Notes: generated by a model not told the origin, from the sequence alone. Positions 26,745-35,673 are shown, numbered from the stretch's first letter. The stretch: DNA of 64,000 bases from Polaribacter vadi (GCF_018861005.1 NZ_JAHKQL010000031.1:92657-156656), one strand, 5' to 3'. A program made the numbers and translations.

Positions 26745-27695
26745 ATGAAAAAATATACGTACACAGAAAAAAAAGATACACGTTCTGGTTTTGGTGATGG
26801 TTTAACAGAATTAGGTAGAACAAACCCAAACGTAGTTGCTTTATGTGCTGATTTAGTGGGTTCTTTAAAAATGGCTGACTTTATTAAAGAAAACCCAGAA
26901 AGGTTTTTTCAAATTGGTATTGCAGAAGCAAATATGATGGGTATTGCTGCAGGAATGACTATTGGAGGTAAAATTCCTTTTACAGGTACTTTTGCAAACT
27001 TTTCTACAGGTCGTGTGTACGATCAAATTCGTCAATCTATTGCTTATTCAAATAAGAATGTAAAAATTTGTGCTTCTCATGCAGGTGTAACTTTAGGTGA
27101 AGATGGAGCAACGCACCAAATTTTAGAAGATATTGGTTTAATGAAAATGTTACCTGGTATGACAGTAATTAATCCTTGTGATTATAACCAAACAAAAGCG
27201 GCTACTATTGCCATTGCAGATTTTGATGGACCTGTTTATTTACGTTTTGGTAGACCAAAAGTGCCAATTTTTATGCCAGAAGGTGAGTTTGTAATTGGTA
27301 AAGGAATTCAGTTAACAGAAGGTACAGATGTAACTATTGTTGCAACTGGTCATTTAGTTTGGGAATCTTTACAAGCTGCAGAACAATTAGAAGCCGAAGG
27401 TATTTCTGTAGATGTAATTAACATACACACTATAAAACCTTTAGACGAAGAAATTATCTTAAAATCTGTTGCAAAAACTGGTTGTATAGTTACTGCAGAA
27501 GAACATAACAAATTAGGAGGTTTAGGAGAAAGTGTTGCTAGAACTTTAGCATTAAACACCCCTACTCCACAAGAATTTGTTGCAACTGATGATACTTTTG
27601 GTGAATCTGGTACTCCAGATCAATTAATGGCAAAATATGGTTTAGATGCTGCTGCTGTAATTAAAGCTGTTAAAAAAGTAATTTCTAGAAAATAA
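26745..27695 (+). CDS. Transketolase, C-terminal subunit
   Basis: The pyrimidine-binding and C-terminal domains of a split transketolase (316 residues), moving two-carbon units in the pentose phosphate pathway. Hallmarks: IGIAEANMMGIAAGM (catalytic Glu near 64), HAGVTLGEDGATHQ, and the C-terminal domain with VATGHLVWESLQAAEQL and EEHNKLGGLGESVA. The TPP-diphosphate GDG motif is absent, as expected, since it lies on the N-terminal subunit. That subunit is usually encoded directly upstream, but here the upstream gene is maf, so it must be elsewhere. Confidence 0.93.
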   Translation: MKKYTYTEKKDTRSGFGDGLTELGRTNPNVVALCADLVGSLKMADFIKENPERFFQIGIAEANMMGIAAGMTIGGKIPFTGTFANFSTGRVYDQIRQSIAYSNKNVKICASHAGVTLGEDGATHQILEDIGLMKMLPGMTVINPCDYNQTKAATIAIADFDGPVYLRFGRPKVPIFMPEGEFVIGKGIQLTEGTDVTIVATGHLVWESLQAAEQLEAEGISVDVINIHTIKPLDEEIILKSVAKTGCIVTAEEHNKLGGLGESVARTLALNTPTPQEFVATDDTFGESGTPDQLMAKYGLDAAAVIKAVKKVISRK

Positions 27696-27745
27696 TAACG
27701 TTTTTGTTTTTAACAGCGTCTTTATATAAACTAAAATTAAAAATT

Positions 27746-28345
27746 ATGAAAAAAGTAATCGTATTCATGTTATTGGCTTTCGGATTAAGCCAAACTTCTA
27801 ACGCTCAAATTCAATTTGGTGTTAAAGGTGGTGTAAACTACAACTCTAACTCTATTAAAGAAACTAGTACAGATGTTTTTAACGGAGCTAAAAGCAAAAC
27901 TGGTTATCATGGAGGTATTTGGTTACGTGCCAAATTACCTATTGTTGGTTTTTATATTAGACCAGAATTGGTGTATACCAACTTAGAAAATGAAGTTTTT
28001 TATAAAACTTCTAATGAAACAACAACACATACTTTTCAAAAAATTGATATTCCTGTTTTGTTAGGAAAAAAGATTTTTGGAATTGGTAATGTTTTTATTG
28101 GTCCTTCTTTTCAATATATTTTAGATTCTGATTTTGGAATTGAAGACATTAAAAATGTAGAAGCTGATGGATTTACGGTTGGTTTACAATTTGGTGGTGG
28201 GATCGAATTTGGTAAATTAGGTATTGATGTTCGTTGGGAAAGAGGTTTTTCTGATGTAGAATCTTCTTTTGTAGGTAATTTAGGAAACGTAGAATACGAT
28301 ACAAGAGTAAATCAAATTATTGTTGGATTGTCTATTCAGTTATAA
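27746..28345 (+). CDS. Outer-membrane beta-barrel (porin-family) protein
   Basis: A cleavable signal peptide ending near SNAQ (residue 20) precedes about 180 residues of alternating strands: FGVKGGVNYNS, GYHGGIWLRAKLPIVGFYIRPELVY, and a final strand VNQIIVGLSIQL ending in a non-aromatic Leu. This matches the PorT/OmpX-like small barrels of Bacteroidota. I use the ATG that begins MKKVIVFMLL; a longer in-frame start adds 14 residues without sense. It follows transketolase by 50 bases, and a 16-bp terminator closes the gene. Function beyond outer-membrane location is unknown. Confidence 0.85.
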   Translation: MKKVIVFMLLAFGLSQTSNAQIQFGVKGGVNYNSNSIKETSTDVFNGAKSKTGYHGGIWLRAKLPIVGFYIRPELVYTNLENEVFYKTSNETTTHTFQKIDIPVLLGKKIFGIGNVFIGPSFQYILDSDFGIEDIKNVEADGFTVGLQFGGGIEFGKLGIDVRWERGFSDVESSFVGNLGNVEYDTRVNQIIVGLSIQL

Positions 28346-28364
28346 AAGATTAAATTTATATCAT

Positions 28365-28401
28365 AAAAAAAGAGGAAAACGTAATGTTTTCCTCTTTTTT
28401 T
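28365..28401. terminator. Bidirectional terminator between barrel protein and LRR gene
   Basis: A7GAGGAAAAC (28365-28380) pairs perfectly over 16 bp with its complement at 28386-28401 around GTAAT, with A and T tracts on each side. Confidence 0.92.
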
Positions 28402-28416
28402 GTGCTTTACAATTAC

Positions 28417-31400
28417 TTATTCTTTTATCAATTTAGTATTTATAAAACCTTGATCTGTATTTATTTTCACAAAGTATATCCCTTTTGATAAAGTATTAAT
28501 ATCAACTAGATTACTCTTTGTTTTTATGATACTTTTACCTACTAAATTGTAAATTTCAATAGATTTTAAGGTTAAACCATTAGTTAATGAAACTTCAAAA
28601 TTTGTACTTGCTGGGTTTGGATAGATAGCAATATTTTCTTTTAAAAAGTTTTCTGTTGATAAAACTGTTTTAGGACAATAAGTATTATAACTTGCTGTGC
28701 TGTCTTTTTTCCAGTTTGTATTTCCTTCTGCATCCAATATATCATCAACTTGAATACAACTTAAATTAGGATTCCCTGTTGCATCCAATGTAATAATGCT
28801 AGAATTTGAATTATTATTAAGATTTAAATAAGTTAATCTATTATTAGAAACAATAAGCTCTGTGATACTTGTAATTTCTGTAATGTCTATTTCTTCTATT
28901 AAATTATTAGCAACATTTAATTTTTTAATTCCGTTAGAATTTCTAGAAAATGTTCTTTTTTCTCCTGTAATTCTAGAACTAACTACAACTGTTGGGCTAG
29001 TTAATAAACTACTAATATCTGTAATACTATTCCCAGAAATATTTATACTAGCAGCGTTAGAAAATGCTTCTAAACCTGTAGCATCAGTAATATTTTGTCC
29101 ACTTAAATCTAAATCACCAGTAAATGATTGTGCTTCTTCATAAGTAATAACTCCATCTCCATCATCATCTAAACCAGCAATGGAATTTAATGAGCTTTCT
29201 AAATTAGTGTCTTCTGTATACACTTCCCAAACAGAATCACAATCTGTACTATAAGTTGCTGTTGCATCTTTATTTAACCAATTATCATTAGCATAAGTAA
29301 CATTATCAACAGAAATACACGTTAAATTTTCGTTTCCTGTAATATCAAAATTTGTAATTGCTGTGTTATTTCCGTTTCTTAAAACGGCTCTTTCTAAAAG
29401 GTTATTATTGATAATTAAGGATGTTAAACTTGTATTTTTATTAATATCAATATTTACAATTTTATTGTCGTTGGCAACTAATTCAGTTAAAAGTACGTTT
29501 TTAGATAAGTTGATACTCGTAAATTCGTTTTCGTTCATCAACAAGCTTGTTAAACTTGTATTTTTAGAAATATCTAAAGACGTAATTTTTGTTTTAAAGA
29601 CATCTATTCTTTCTAATAAAACATTTTTAGAAACATCTAAACTTGTTATATCTGTTTCTCCTAATCGAATATCATATAACTTAGGATTATTGGTAATGTC
29701 TAAAGTTGTTATTTGAGTATCAGAAACATATAATCTTTGTAGTTTTGGCAACATACTAACATCTATTGTTGTTATTGCAGTTTGCCATAAATGGATTCTA
29801 TTTAATTCTAAATTATATGAAAAATCTATTGCTGATAAATTAAAATTCCAGTCTAACTGTAATTCTTCTAAATTAGTATTTGTGGCTAAATCTATAGCTG
29901 TTAACTCGTTTATATTTAACCAAATTTTCTTTAAATTAATATTTTTTGATACATCAATAGAAGCAATTTTATTATCATAAGCAAATAAATTTTCTAAGTT
30001 AGTAAGCATAGAAACATCTAAACTTGATAAATTATTGTTACTTATATTTATAGTCTGTAATACTGTATTATTAGATAAATCTAGATTTGTTAAACTATTT
30101 TCATCTATACTTAACCAAGTAAGTTTTGTGTTTTTTGATAAATCTACAGTTGTTAAATTATTATTACTAACATCTAGACCTGTAATATTTATAAAAGCTT
30201 CAATTCCTGTTAAGTCAGATATATTTAAACTTTCTCCTTTATCAATATCTTGATGTATTGCCTCTGCTTCAGATACTTGAATTTCATTATCTCCATTTGT
30301 ATTTATAAAAGTATCAGCCAATAAAGCTGCTTTCATATTAACATCTGGTATGTAAACAACTGCCTCATTACAATTTGTTTTAAAAATGGTTTGAGCGTCT
30401 TTTTGAGTCCAGTTTGTTGTTGAATAGGCAACATCATCAACCTGAATGCAAGTTAAATTTGGATTATTTGAAGCATCAAAATATGTTGAATTGCTATTAT
30501 TACCATTTTTTACATTTAATGATGTTAGTAAATTATCATTACAACTAAAGGAAAGTAAATTGATGTTATTAGAAACATCTAACTCTGTTAATTTATTATT
30601 TGCAGTTCTAAAATCGCTTAAATCTGGCAACAAACTTACATCTATACTTGGCAATAAATTATTGTAAATATCTATTCTCACTAATTTTGTATTTGATGAC
30701 AAATCAATACTAGACAACTGATTACCTGAAGCATATAACCAATTTAACTCTGTATTATTTGATATATCTAAACTCGTTAACTGATTTTCATGTACAAATA
30801 AATCTTTTAAATTTAATAGCATTGAAACATCTACAGCTGTAAACTGATTTCGCATAATTCCAAAACGTACTAAAGCAGTATTATTAGAAACATCTATTGT
30901 AGTTAATTGGTTATCATTTAAAAATAAATTAGTAAGTGATGTGTTTTGAGATAAATCTACAGAAGTAATTTCATTATAAGCAGCCTCAATAGACACTAAA
31001 TTAGACATTGCTTCAATACCTGTTAAATTTGTTATTTTATCTATGGCGTCTACAGTTTTTGATAATTTTAAGCTATCAATTACCTGTGCTTCAGATAAAA
31101 GGATATTTCCATTTAGTCCATTAGTATCCCAGCCTAAATCTATTAAATTTTGTTCAAAATTGGTATCTGGAATTTCTACATAAGGAGAAGAGCAATCTGT
31201 AGAAAAAAAAGATTGTTCATCTATATTAGTCCAGTTTGTATTAGAAAAATCAACATCATCAACCTGAATACAAGTTAAATCAGGATTGTTTGTAGCATCA
31301 AAATTGGTAAAGTTTATATTGTTACCATTTTTAATATTTAGAGCTATTAATAAATTATCATTACAAGTAAAATCATGTAAATTTAGGTGTGTAGAAACAT

Positions 31401-33156
31401 CTATTGTATCTAATTTATTATTATTTAAATACAATTCTTCTAATAAGGTGTTTTTAGAAATATCTACAGTTGTTAGGTTATTTTGACCTAATAAAAGTTG
31501 TGTTAGTTTTATGTTTTTAGAAACATCTACATTGTCTACATTACAATTGGTTAAATCGATTCTAGTTAATTCAGTATTATTAGAAAAGTCATAAGTTGGT
31601 ATTGTTGGGTTACCATTTGATCTAAAATCGTATAATTTTAAATTTTTAGAAATATCTATGGTTGATAAATTGGTTTCAGAAACATACAACCTTTCTAAAT
31701 TATCTAAATGAGTAACATCTAAAGTAGAAATTGCAGTTTTCCATAAATGGATTCTATATAAATTTAAATTATTAGATAGGTCTATGGCAGCTAAATTATA
31801 GTTCCAATCTAATTCTAATTCCTCTAAATTGGTGTTTTTAGAAATATCTAAAGTACTGATGTTATTTATATTTAACCATAACTTTTTTAATGCTAAATTA
31901 TTAGTTACATCTATTTCAGATATTTGATTTATACCTGCATACAGCGTTTCTAAACTTGTTAAAGATGAAATATCTAAGGCTGTTAGTTGATTGTTATCTA
32001 TACTTAAAAAATTTAGTTTTGTATTGTTAGATAAATCCACAGAAGTTAAGTTATTATTTCTAACAATTAAAGCTGATACATTTTTAAAAGACTCTATACC
32101 AGTTAAACTATCAATATTTAAAGCCTCTAAAGTTATATTTCCAGTTACAGCTTCTGCTTCTGTAACCTGAATTTCTGTATCTCCATTTGTATTTATAGTA
32201 TTATCTGCAACTAAAGCAGTTTTCATATTATAATCAGTAAAATTTACAGTTGCAGGGATAGCACAATCTGTATTAAAAATAGATTGTGAATCTTTACTTG
32301 TCCAATTTGTATTAGAAAAAGCAACATCATCAACCTGAATACAAGTTAAATCTGTATTATTGGTAGCATCAAAATAGGTGAAATTAGAATTATTACCATT
32401 CTTTACATTCAACACTTCTAAATCATTACTATTTGCATTAAACGCAAATAATTTACTGTTATTAGAAATATCTAAATGCGTTAATTGATTATTAGCTACC
32501 CTTAAATCTTCTAAATCTACTAACATAGAAACATCTATAGTTGTTAGTAAATTATTATAGATGTCTATTCTTTTTAGTTTTGTGTTATTCGATAAATTTA
32601 TTGTTGATAACTGATTATTAATTGCATACAACCATTCTAACTCTTTGTTATTTGTAATATCTAAACTTGTTATTAGATTTTCAAACACAAATAAATCTAC
32701 CAAATTAACCAACATAGATACATCTATTTCAGTAATTTGATTTCTCATAAACCCAAATCGTTTTAATGCTAAATTCTTAGAAACATCAATACTTGTTAAT
32801 AAATTATCGTTTAAAAACAAATTACTTAAAAGTTCGTTTTTTGATAAATCTACTGAAGAAAGTTCATTAACTCCTGCTTCTAAAGAAACCAAATTAACCA
32901 TAGCCTCTATACCTTCTAAACTTTTAATTTTAGCGGTAACATTTGGTAATTTAGTATTGTTTAATGGGTCTTGAATATCTAAACTGTCTATAAGAACAGC
33001 ATCACTCTCTAATAGAGAACCATTTAATCCATCAGTATCCCATCCTAAATCTATTAAGGATTGTTCAAAATTTGTATCTGTAATTAAAACATTTTGAGAA
33101 ATAAGATGATTACTCAAAAACAAGAATACTATAATAAAAAGTAATTTTATTTTCAT
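28417..33156 (-). CDS. Giant leucine-rich-repeat protein secreted by the type IX system
   Basis: Secreted or surface-bound adhesin-like protein of about 1,579 residues. A signal peptide (MKIKLLFIIVFLFLSNHLISQ region; I reject a 17-codon upstream extension) is followed by five LRR modules starting near residues 20, 295, 654, 928 and 1304. Each opens with a helix-like cap (DTNFEQ..LIDLGWDT or YNMKTALVADNTINTNGD), runs through 21-residue repeats of the type LDISNNTELxxLYxxNNQLT, and closes with a Cys-containing cap (DLTCIQVDD..W..KD). Modules 1/3 and 2/4 are the closest pairs, so the gene grew by duplicating a two-module block. Residues from about 1492 form a type A T9SS C-terminal signal (IAIYPNPAST, KGIYFVKINTD). 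The ligand is unknown. Confidence 0.93.
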   Translation of the reverse strand: MKIKLLFIIVFLFLSNHLISQNVLITDTNFEQSLIDLGWDTDGLNGSLLESDAVLIDSLDIQDPLNNTKLPNVTAKIKSLEGIEAMVNLVSLEAGVNELSSVDLSKNELLSNLFLNDNLLTSIDVSKNLALKRFGFMRNQITEIDVSMLVNLVDLFVFENLITSLDITNNKELEWLYAINNQLSTINLSNNTKLKRIDIYNNLLTTIDVSMLVDLEDLRVANNQLTHLDISNNSKLFAFNANSNDLEVLNVKNGNNSNFTYFDATNNTDLTCIQVDDVAFSNTNWTSKDSQSIFNTDCAIPATVNFTDYNMKTALVADNTINTNGDTEIQVTEAEAVTGNITLEALNIDSLTGIESFKNVSALIVRNNNLTSVDLSNNTKLNFLSIDNNQLTALDISSLTSLETLYAGINQISEIDVTNNLALKKLWLNINNISTLDISKNTNLEELELDWNYNLAAIDLSNNLNLYRIHLWKTAISTLDVTHLDNLERLYVSETNLSTIDISKNLKLYDFRSNGNPTIPTYDFSNNTELTRIDLTNCNVDNVDVSKNIKLTQLLLGQNNLTTVDISKNTLLEELYLNNNKLDTIDVSTHLNLHDFTCNDNLLIALNIKNGNNINFTNFDATNNPDLTCIQVDDVDFSNTNWTNIDEQSFFSTDCSSPYVEIPDTNFEQNLIDLGWDTNGLNGNILLSEAQVIDSLKLSKTVDAIDKITNLTGIEAMSNLVSIEAAYNEITSVDLSQNTSLTNLFLNDNQLTTIDVSNNTALVRFGIMRNQFTAVDVSMLLNLKDLFVHENQLTSLDISNNTELNWLYASGNQLSSIDLSSNTKLVRIDIYNNLLPSIDVSLLPDLSDFRTANNKLTELDVSNNINLLSFSCNDNLLTSLNVKNGNNSNSTYFDASNNPNLTCIQVDDVAYSTTNWTQKDAQTIFKTNCNEAVVYIPDVNMKAALLADTFINTNGDNEIQVSEAEAIHQDIDKGESLNISDLTGIEAFINITGLDVSNNNLTTVDLSKNTKLTWLSIDENSLTNLDLSNNTVLQTINISNNNLSSLDVSMLTNLENLFAYDNKIASIDVSKNINLKKIWLNINELTAIDLATNTNLEELQLDWNFNLSAIDFSYNLELNRIHLWQTAITTIDVSMLPKLQRLYVSDTQITTLDITNNPKLYDIRLGETDITSLDVSKNVLLERIDVFKTKITSLDISKNTSLTSLLMNENEFTSINLSKNVLLTELVANDNKIVNIDINKNTSLTSLIINNNLLERAVLRNGNNTAITNFDITGNENLTCISVDNVTYANDNWLNKDATATYSTDCDSVWEVYTEDTNLESSLNSIAGLDDDGDGVITYEEAQSFTGDLDLSGQNITDATGLEAFSNAASINISGNSITDISSLLTSPTVVVSSRITGEKRTFSRNSNGIKKLNVANNLIEEIDITEITSITELIVSNNRLTYLNLNNNSNSSIITLDATGNPNLSCIQVDDILDAEGNTNWKKDSTASYNTYCPKTVLSTENFLKENIAIYPNPASTNFEVSLTNGLTLKSIEIYNLVGKSIIKTKSNLVDINTLSKGIYFVKINTDQGFINTKLIKE

Positions 33157-33233
33157 TATTAATAGTTTATAGTTAATAAATTTGTAAAAATTGAAATTTA
33201 ACTTCAAATATTAACAAATAAATAATTAAAAAC

Positions 33234-33257
33234 AATACCTACTTCTAGGTATTTTTT
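33234..33257. terminator. Terminator downstream of bcp
   Basis: AATACCTA (33234-33241) and TAGGTATT (33246-33253) pair around CTTC. Ts follow on the plus strand and an A-rich stretch precedes, so it can stop leftward bcp transcription. Confidence 0.65.
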
Positions 33258-33283
33258 AATGAAAAAAAACTATTATTTACGTT

Positions 33284-33736
33284 CTAACTCAAAATTTGTT
33301 CTGTATGAGCTTTAGTTTTTACTTTAGTAATTACATCTTCAATAACTCCATTTTCATCAATAATAAAAGTAGTTCTATGAATACCATCATATTCTCTACC
33401 CATAAATTTCTTTGGTCCCCAAACATTAAAAGCTTCTATAACAGCTTTATCCTCGTCTGTTAATAAAGGAAAAGGTAATTCATTTTTATTGATAAAATTT
33501 TGCTGTCTTTTTGCAGAATCTGCACTTACACCTAAAACATCATAACCTTTAGCTAAAAAAGTTTGATAATTGTCTCTTAAATCACAAGCTTCGTTTGTAC
33601 AACCAGGTGTACTTGCCTTTGGATAAAAGAATAATACTAATTTTTTACCTGAATAATCTGATAATTTAATTGTGTTACCTGCATTATCTTTTGCTTCAAA
33701 TTGTGGAGCTTTATCTCCTATTTTTAATGATGTCAT
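33284..33736 (-). CDS. bcp: Thioredoxin-dependent peroxiredoxin, Bcp/PrxQ type
   Basis: Cytosolic thiol peroxidase that reduces H2O2 and organic hydroperoxides. The 150-residue protein has the peroxidatic Cys46 in YPKASTPGCTNEAC, with the resolving Cys51 five residues on, the atypical 2-Cys PrxQ arrangement. DGIHRTTFIID near the C-terminus carries the conserved Arg. The start at MTSLKIGDKAP is chosen because ten extra upstream residues would lie inside the promoter repeat. It shares a mirrored promoter region with nth. Confidence 0.94.
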   Translation of the reverse strand: MTSLKIGDKAPQFEAKDNAGNTIKLSDYSGKKLVLFFYPKASTPGCTNEACDLRDNYQTFLAKGYDVLGVSADSAKRQQNFINKNELPFPLLTDEDKAVIEAFNVWGPKKFMGREYDGIHRTTFIIDENGVIEDVITKVKTKAHTEQILS

Positions 33737-33750
33737 TTTGTTTTTATTTA

Positions 33751-33830
33751 AGTACCAAAGATACAAAGTAACAAAGTATTTTAAAGTCTTAAAAATAAGG
33801 TTTCAATTATTACTTTGTACCTTTGGTACT
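33751..33830. promoter_or_regulatory. Mirrored divergent promoters of bcp and nth
   Basis: A 20-base inverted repeat with one difference (33751-33770 against 33811-33830, 40-base spacer) places a TAnnTTTG box in each arm: TATCTTTG on the minus strand (33763-33756) for bcp and TACCTTTG (33818-33825) for nth. Leaders would be about 14 and 23 bases. Extra TACTTTG copies lie within and beside the arms. It may also be a dispersed CTTTG-rich repeat. Confidence 0.6.
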
Positions 33831-33853
33831 ATTATACTTTGTAACTCAAAAAA

Positions 33854-34510
33854 ATGACCAAACAAGAAAAAGTTCAATTTGTAATTGATACACTTCAAGA
33901 ATTTTATCCAGAAATACCAATTCCTTTAGATCATAAAGATCCTTATACACTTTTGGTTGCTGTTTTGTTATCTGCACAATGTACAGATGTTAGAGTAAAT
34001 AAAATAACGCCTTTGTTGTTCGCTAAAGCTGATAATCCTTTTGATATGATTAAAATGTCTGTGGATGAAATTAAGGAAATTATTCGTCCTTGTGGATTAT
34101 CACCAATGAAATCGAAAGGAATTTATGGTTTATCAAAAATACTGATTGAAAAATATAATGGAGAAGTTCCTGAATCTTTTGAAGGTTTGGAAGAATTACC
34201 AGCTGTTGGGCACAAAACAGCAAGTGTAGTTATGAGTCAGGCTTTTGGTGTACCAGCTTTTCCTGTTGATACACATATTCACAGATTAATGTACAGATGG
34301 AATTTAACAAACGGAAAAAATGTAAATCAAACTGAAAAAGATGCAAAACGTTTGTTTCCAAGAGAGTTATGGAACGATTTACATTTGCAAATTATTTGGT
34401 ATGGTCGTGAGTATTCTCCTGCTCGTGGTTGGAATTTAGATAAAGACATTATTACAAAAACAATAGGTAGAAAAACAGTTTTAGACGATTATTATAAAGC
34501 AAAAAAATAA
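33854..34510 (+). CDS. nth: Endonuclease III-type DNA glycosylase without the iron-sulfur loop
   Basis: Base-excision repair glycosylase/AP lyase for oxidised pyrimidines. The 218-residue HhH-GPD core is intact: ELPAVGHKTASVV holds the hairpin-helix-hairpin and catalytic Lys121, and FPVDTHIHR holds catalytic Asp139. The C-terminus differs from E. coli Nth: the four-cysteine cluster motif (C-x6-C-x2-C-x5-C) is absent. The whole protein has only two Cys, both before residue 81, and the tail is REYSPARGWNLDKDIITKTIG. It is transcribed alone, divergent from bcp. Confidence 0.93.
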   Translation: MTKQEKVQFVIDTLQEFYPEIPIPLDHKDPYTLLVAVLLSAQCTDVRVNKITPLLFAKADNPFDMIKMSVDEIKEIIRPCGLSPMKSKGIYGLSKILIEKYNGEVPESFEGLEELPAVGHKTASVVMSQAFGVPAFPVDTHIHRLMYRWNLTNGKNVNQTEKDAKRLFPRELWNDLHLQIIWYGREYSPARGWNLDKDIITKTIGRKTVLDDYYKAKK

Positions 34511-34540
34511 ACATATATTGCACTAATTTCTCTAAATATT

Positions 34541-34606
34541 TTGACACGGATTTCACAGATTTACACTGATTTTTGTGGAAATAATTACACAGAGATTCAC
34601 AGAGAA
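34541..34606. repeat. Low-complexity CACAGATT-type dispersed repeat
   Basis: The 3' flank of nth reads as degenerate repeats of CACGGATTTCACAGATTTACAC and ACACAGAGATTCACAGAG. I remember very similar strings scattered through many Bacteroidota genomes. There is no coding potential. Confidence 0.55.
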
Positions 34607-34636
34607 AGATGTTATATATAAACAAAATATAGATTA

Positions 34637-34694
34637 TTTTACACAAAACAACCTTAAAATTCCAATGAAAATTTTAAGGTTGTTTTGTGTAAAA
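34637..34694. terminator. Perfect 25-bp hairpin between nth and the NAD(P)-binding gene
   Basis: Bases 34637-34661 are exactly complementary to 34670-34694, leaving the loop CCAATGAA. The arms begin TTTTACAC and end with GTGTAAAA, so either strand ends in a short U run. It is the longest perfect stem in the window and probably a bidirectional terminator for the convergent genes. Confidence 0.8.
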
Positions 34695-34732
34695 AGTAGA
34701 GTATTTTTTCCTTTGGGGAATTAAAGGGGCTA

Positions 34733-35356
34733 TTAATGAGGTATAGCTTTACCAATTAAAGTATTACCTTTAATAATTTCGAAAGTATCGTCTACTTCTG
34801 CAGTATCATGTAAAACTCTAACCAAAGTTTGTGCAACATCATCTCTACTAATTTTTCCTTGCTTGTTTAGTTTGTGCTTTAATTCTATTTTCCCAGAGCC
34901 TTTATCATTTGTTAAAGAACCTGGCCTAACAATTGAATAGATTAAATTACTTTGTTTCAGAAATTCATCTGCATTATGCTTCGCTTCTAAATATTCTTGT
35001 AAATCATCTGCACCTTTTGGGTTATCTGCACCCATAGAACTTAACATTACAAACTTTTTAACATTCTCTTTTTCAGATTCTCTAATTAATTTCTTAGCCC
35101 CATTTTCATCAACTTCTTTAACTTTTTTACCTCCAGAACCTGCAGCAAAAATAACTTTATCAATATTTTTAACTGTATGAGAAACATCTCCTTCTAAATC
35201 TGCCAATACTGTTTGTATATTTCTTTCTATAAATTGCTTTTTTTGTTCCTCTTTACGAACCATAGCAACTGGATTAAAATACTGTGATGATTCTAATAAA
35301 TTTACTATTTTTTTTCCTGTGGTACCATTGGCACCTGCTACTAATATATTTTCCAT
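34733..35356 (-). CDS. NAD(P)-binding atypical SDR family oxidoreductase
   Basis: A 207-residue Rossmann-fold protein whose nucleotide loop is VAGANGTTGKK (Gly8, Gly11, Gly14 pattern). VIFAAGSGGKKV, KFVMLSSMGADNP and YSIVRPGSLTND are the later landmarks of the atypical short-chain dehydrogenases (SDR_a5, NmrA-like). The catalytic Tyr-x3-Lys is not present, so many members of this group bind NAD(P)H without clear enzyme activity. Substrate unknown. It stands alone. Confidence 0.85.
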   Translation of the reverse strand: MENILVAGANGTTGKKIVNLLESSQYFNPVAMVRKEEQKKQFIERNIQTVLADLEGDVSHTVKNIDKVIFAAGSGGKKVKEVDENGAKKLIRESEKENVKKFVMLSSMGADNPKGADDLQEYLEAKHNADEFLKQSNLIYSIVRPGSLTNDKGSGKIELKHKLNKQGKISRDDVAQTLVRVLHDTAEVDDTFEIIKGNTLIGKAIPH

Positions 35357-35434
35357 ACCACAAATTTCGTTGAAAATAGAAGTATTTTTTTGCTGATATA
35401 ATGTAAATTTTAGTTGATATAAAATTTAGGCATT

Positions 35435-35466
35435 AAAAAAAGCCTCAACATTAGTTGAAGCTTTTT
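35435..35466 (-). terminator. Terminator after the microprotein gene
   Basis: On the minus strand AAAAAGCTTCAAC and GTTGAGGCTTTTTTT form a stem with one mismatch around TAAT, followed by a U tract. Confidence 0.75.
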
Positions 35467-35472
35467 CCACTC

Positions 35473-35616
35473 TTAATTCAAATTCAATTCAATGAAGCCT
35501 TTTGATTTGGTTTTTACAATAGTTAGCGATTTGGAAAAATTAATCAAAAATTGAACTGTTTCTTGTTTAGGTTGCATCTGAATTTCAGACGACTTTCTTG
35601 AGTAAAGTTGCATCAT
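35473..35616 (-). CDS. 47-residue microprotein downstream of the sigma factor
   Basis: On the minus strand an ATG (the first of two in a row, at 35616) opens MMQLYSRKSSEIQMQPKQ and closes with TAA after 47 codons. The rest, ETVQFLINFSKSLTIVKTK then SKGFIELNLN, is amphipathic helix plus a short tail. I recall near-identical short proteins (YSRKSSEIQPKQETIQFLLNYSK) at the same place after this sigma factor in other Flavobacteriaceae. It lies 57 bases downstream of the sigma gene on the same strand and ahead of a terminator. The function is unknown; a regulator of the sigma factor is a natural guess. Confidence 0.75.
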   Translation of the reverse strand: MMQLYSRKSSEIQMQPKQETVQFLINFSKSLTIVKTKSKGFIELNLN

Positions 35617-35673
35617 ATATACTATTTAATAACTTGGTTATAAATAAGTAACGACACAAAATTCTCTTTATTG

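Noticed and set aside
28862..31486. Plus-strand open frames inside the LRR gene
   Set aside because: They mirror the periodic codons of the repeat protein on the opposite strand and have no family signal.
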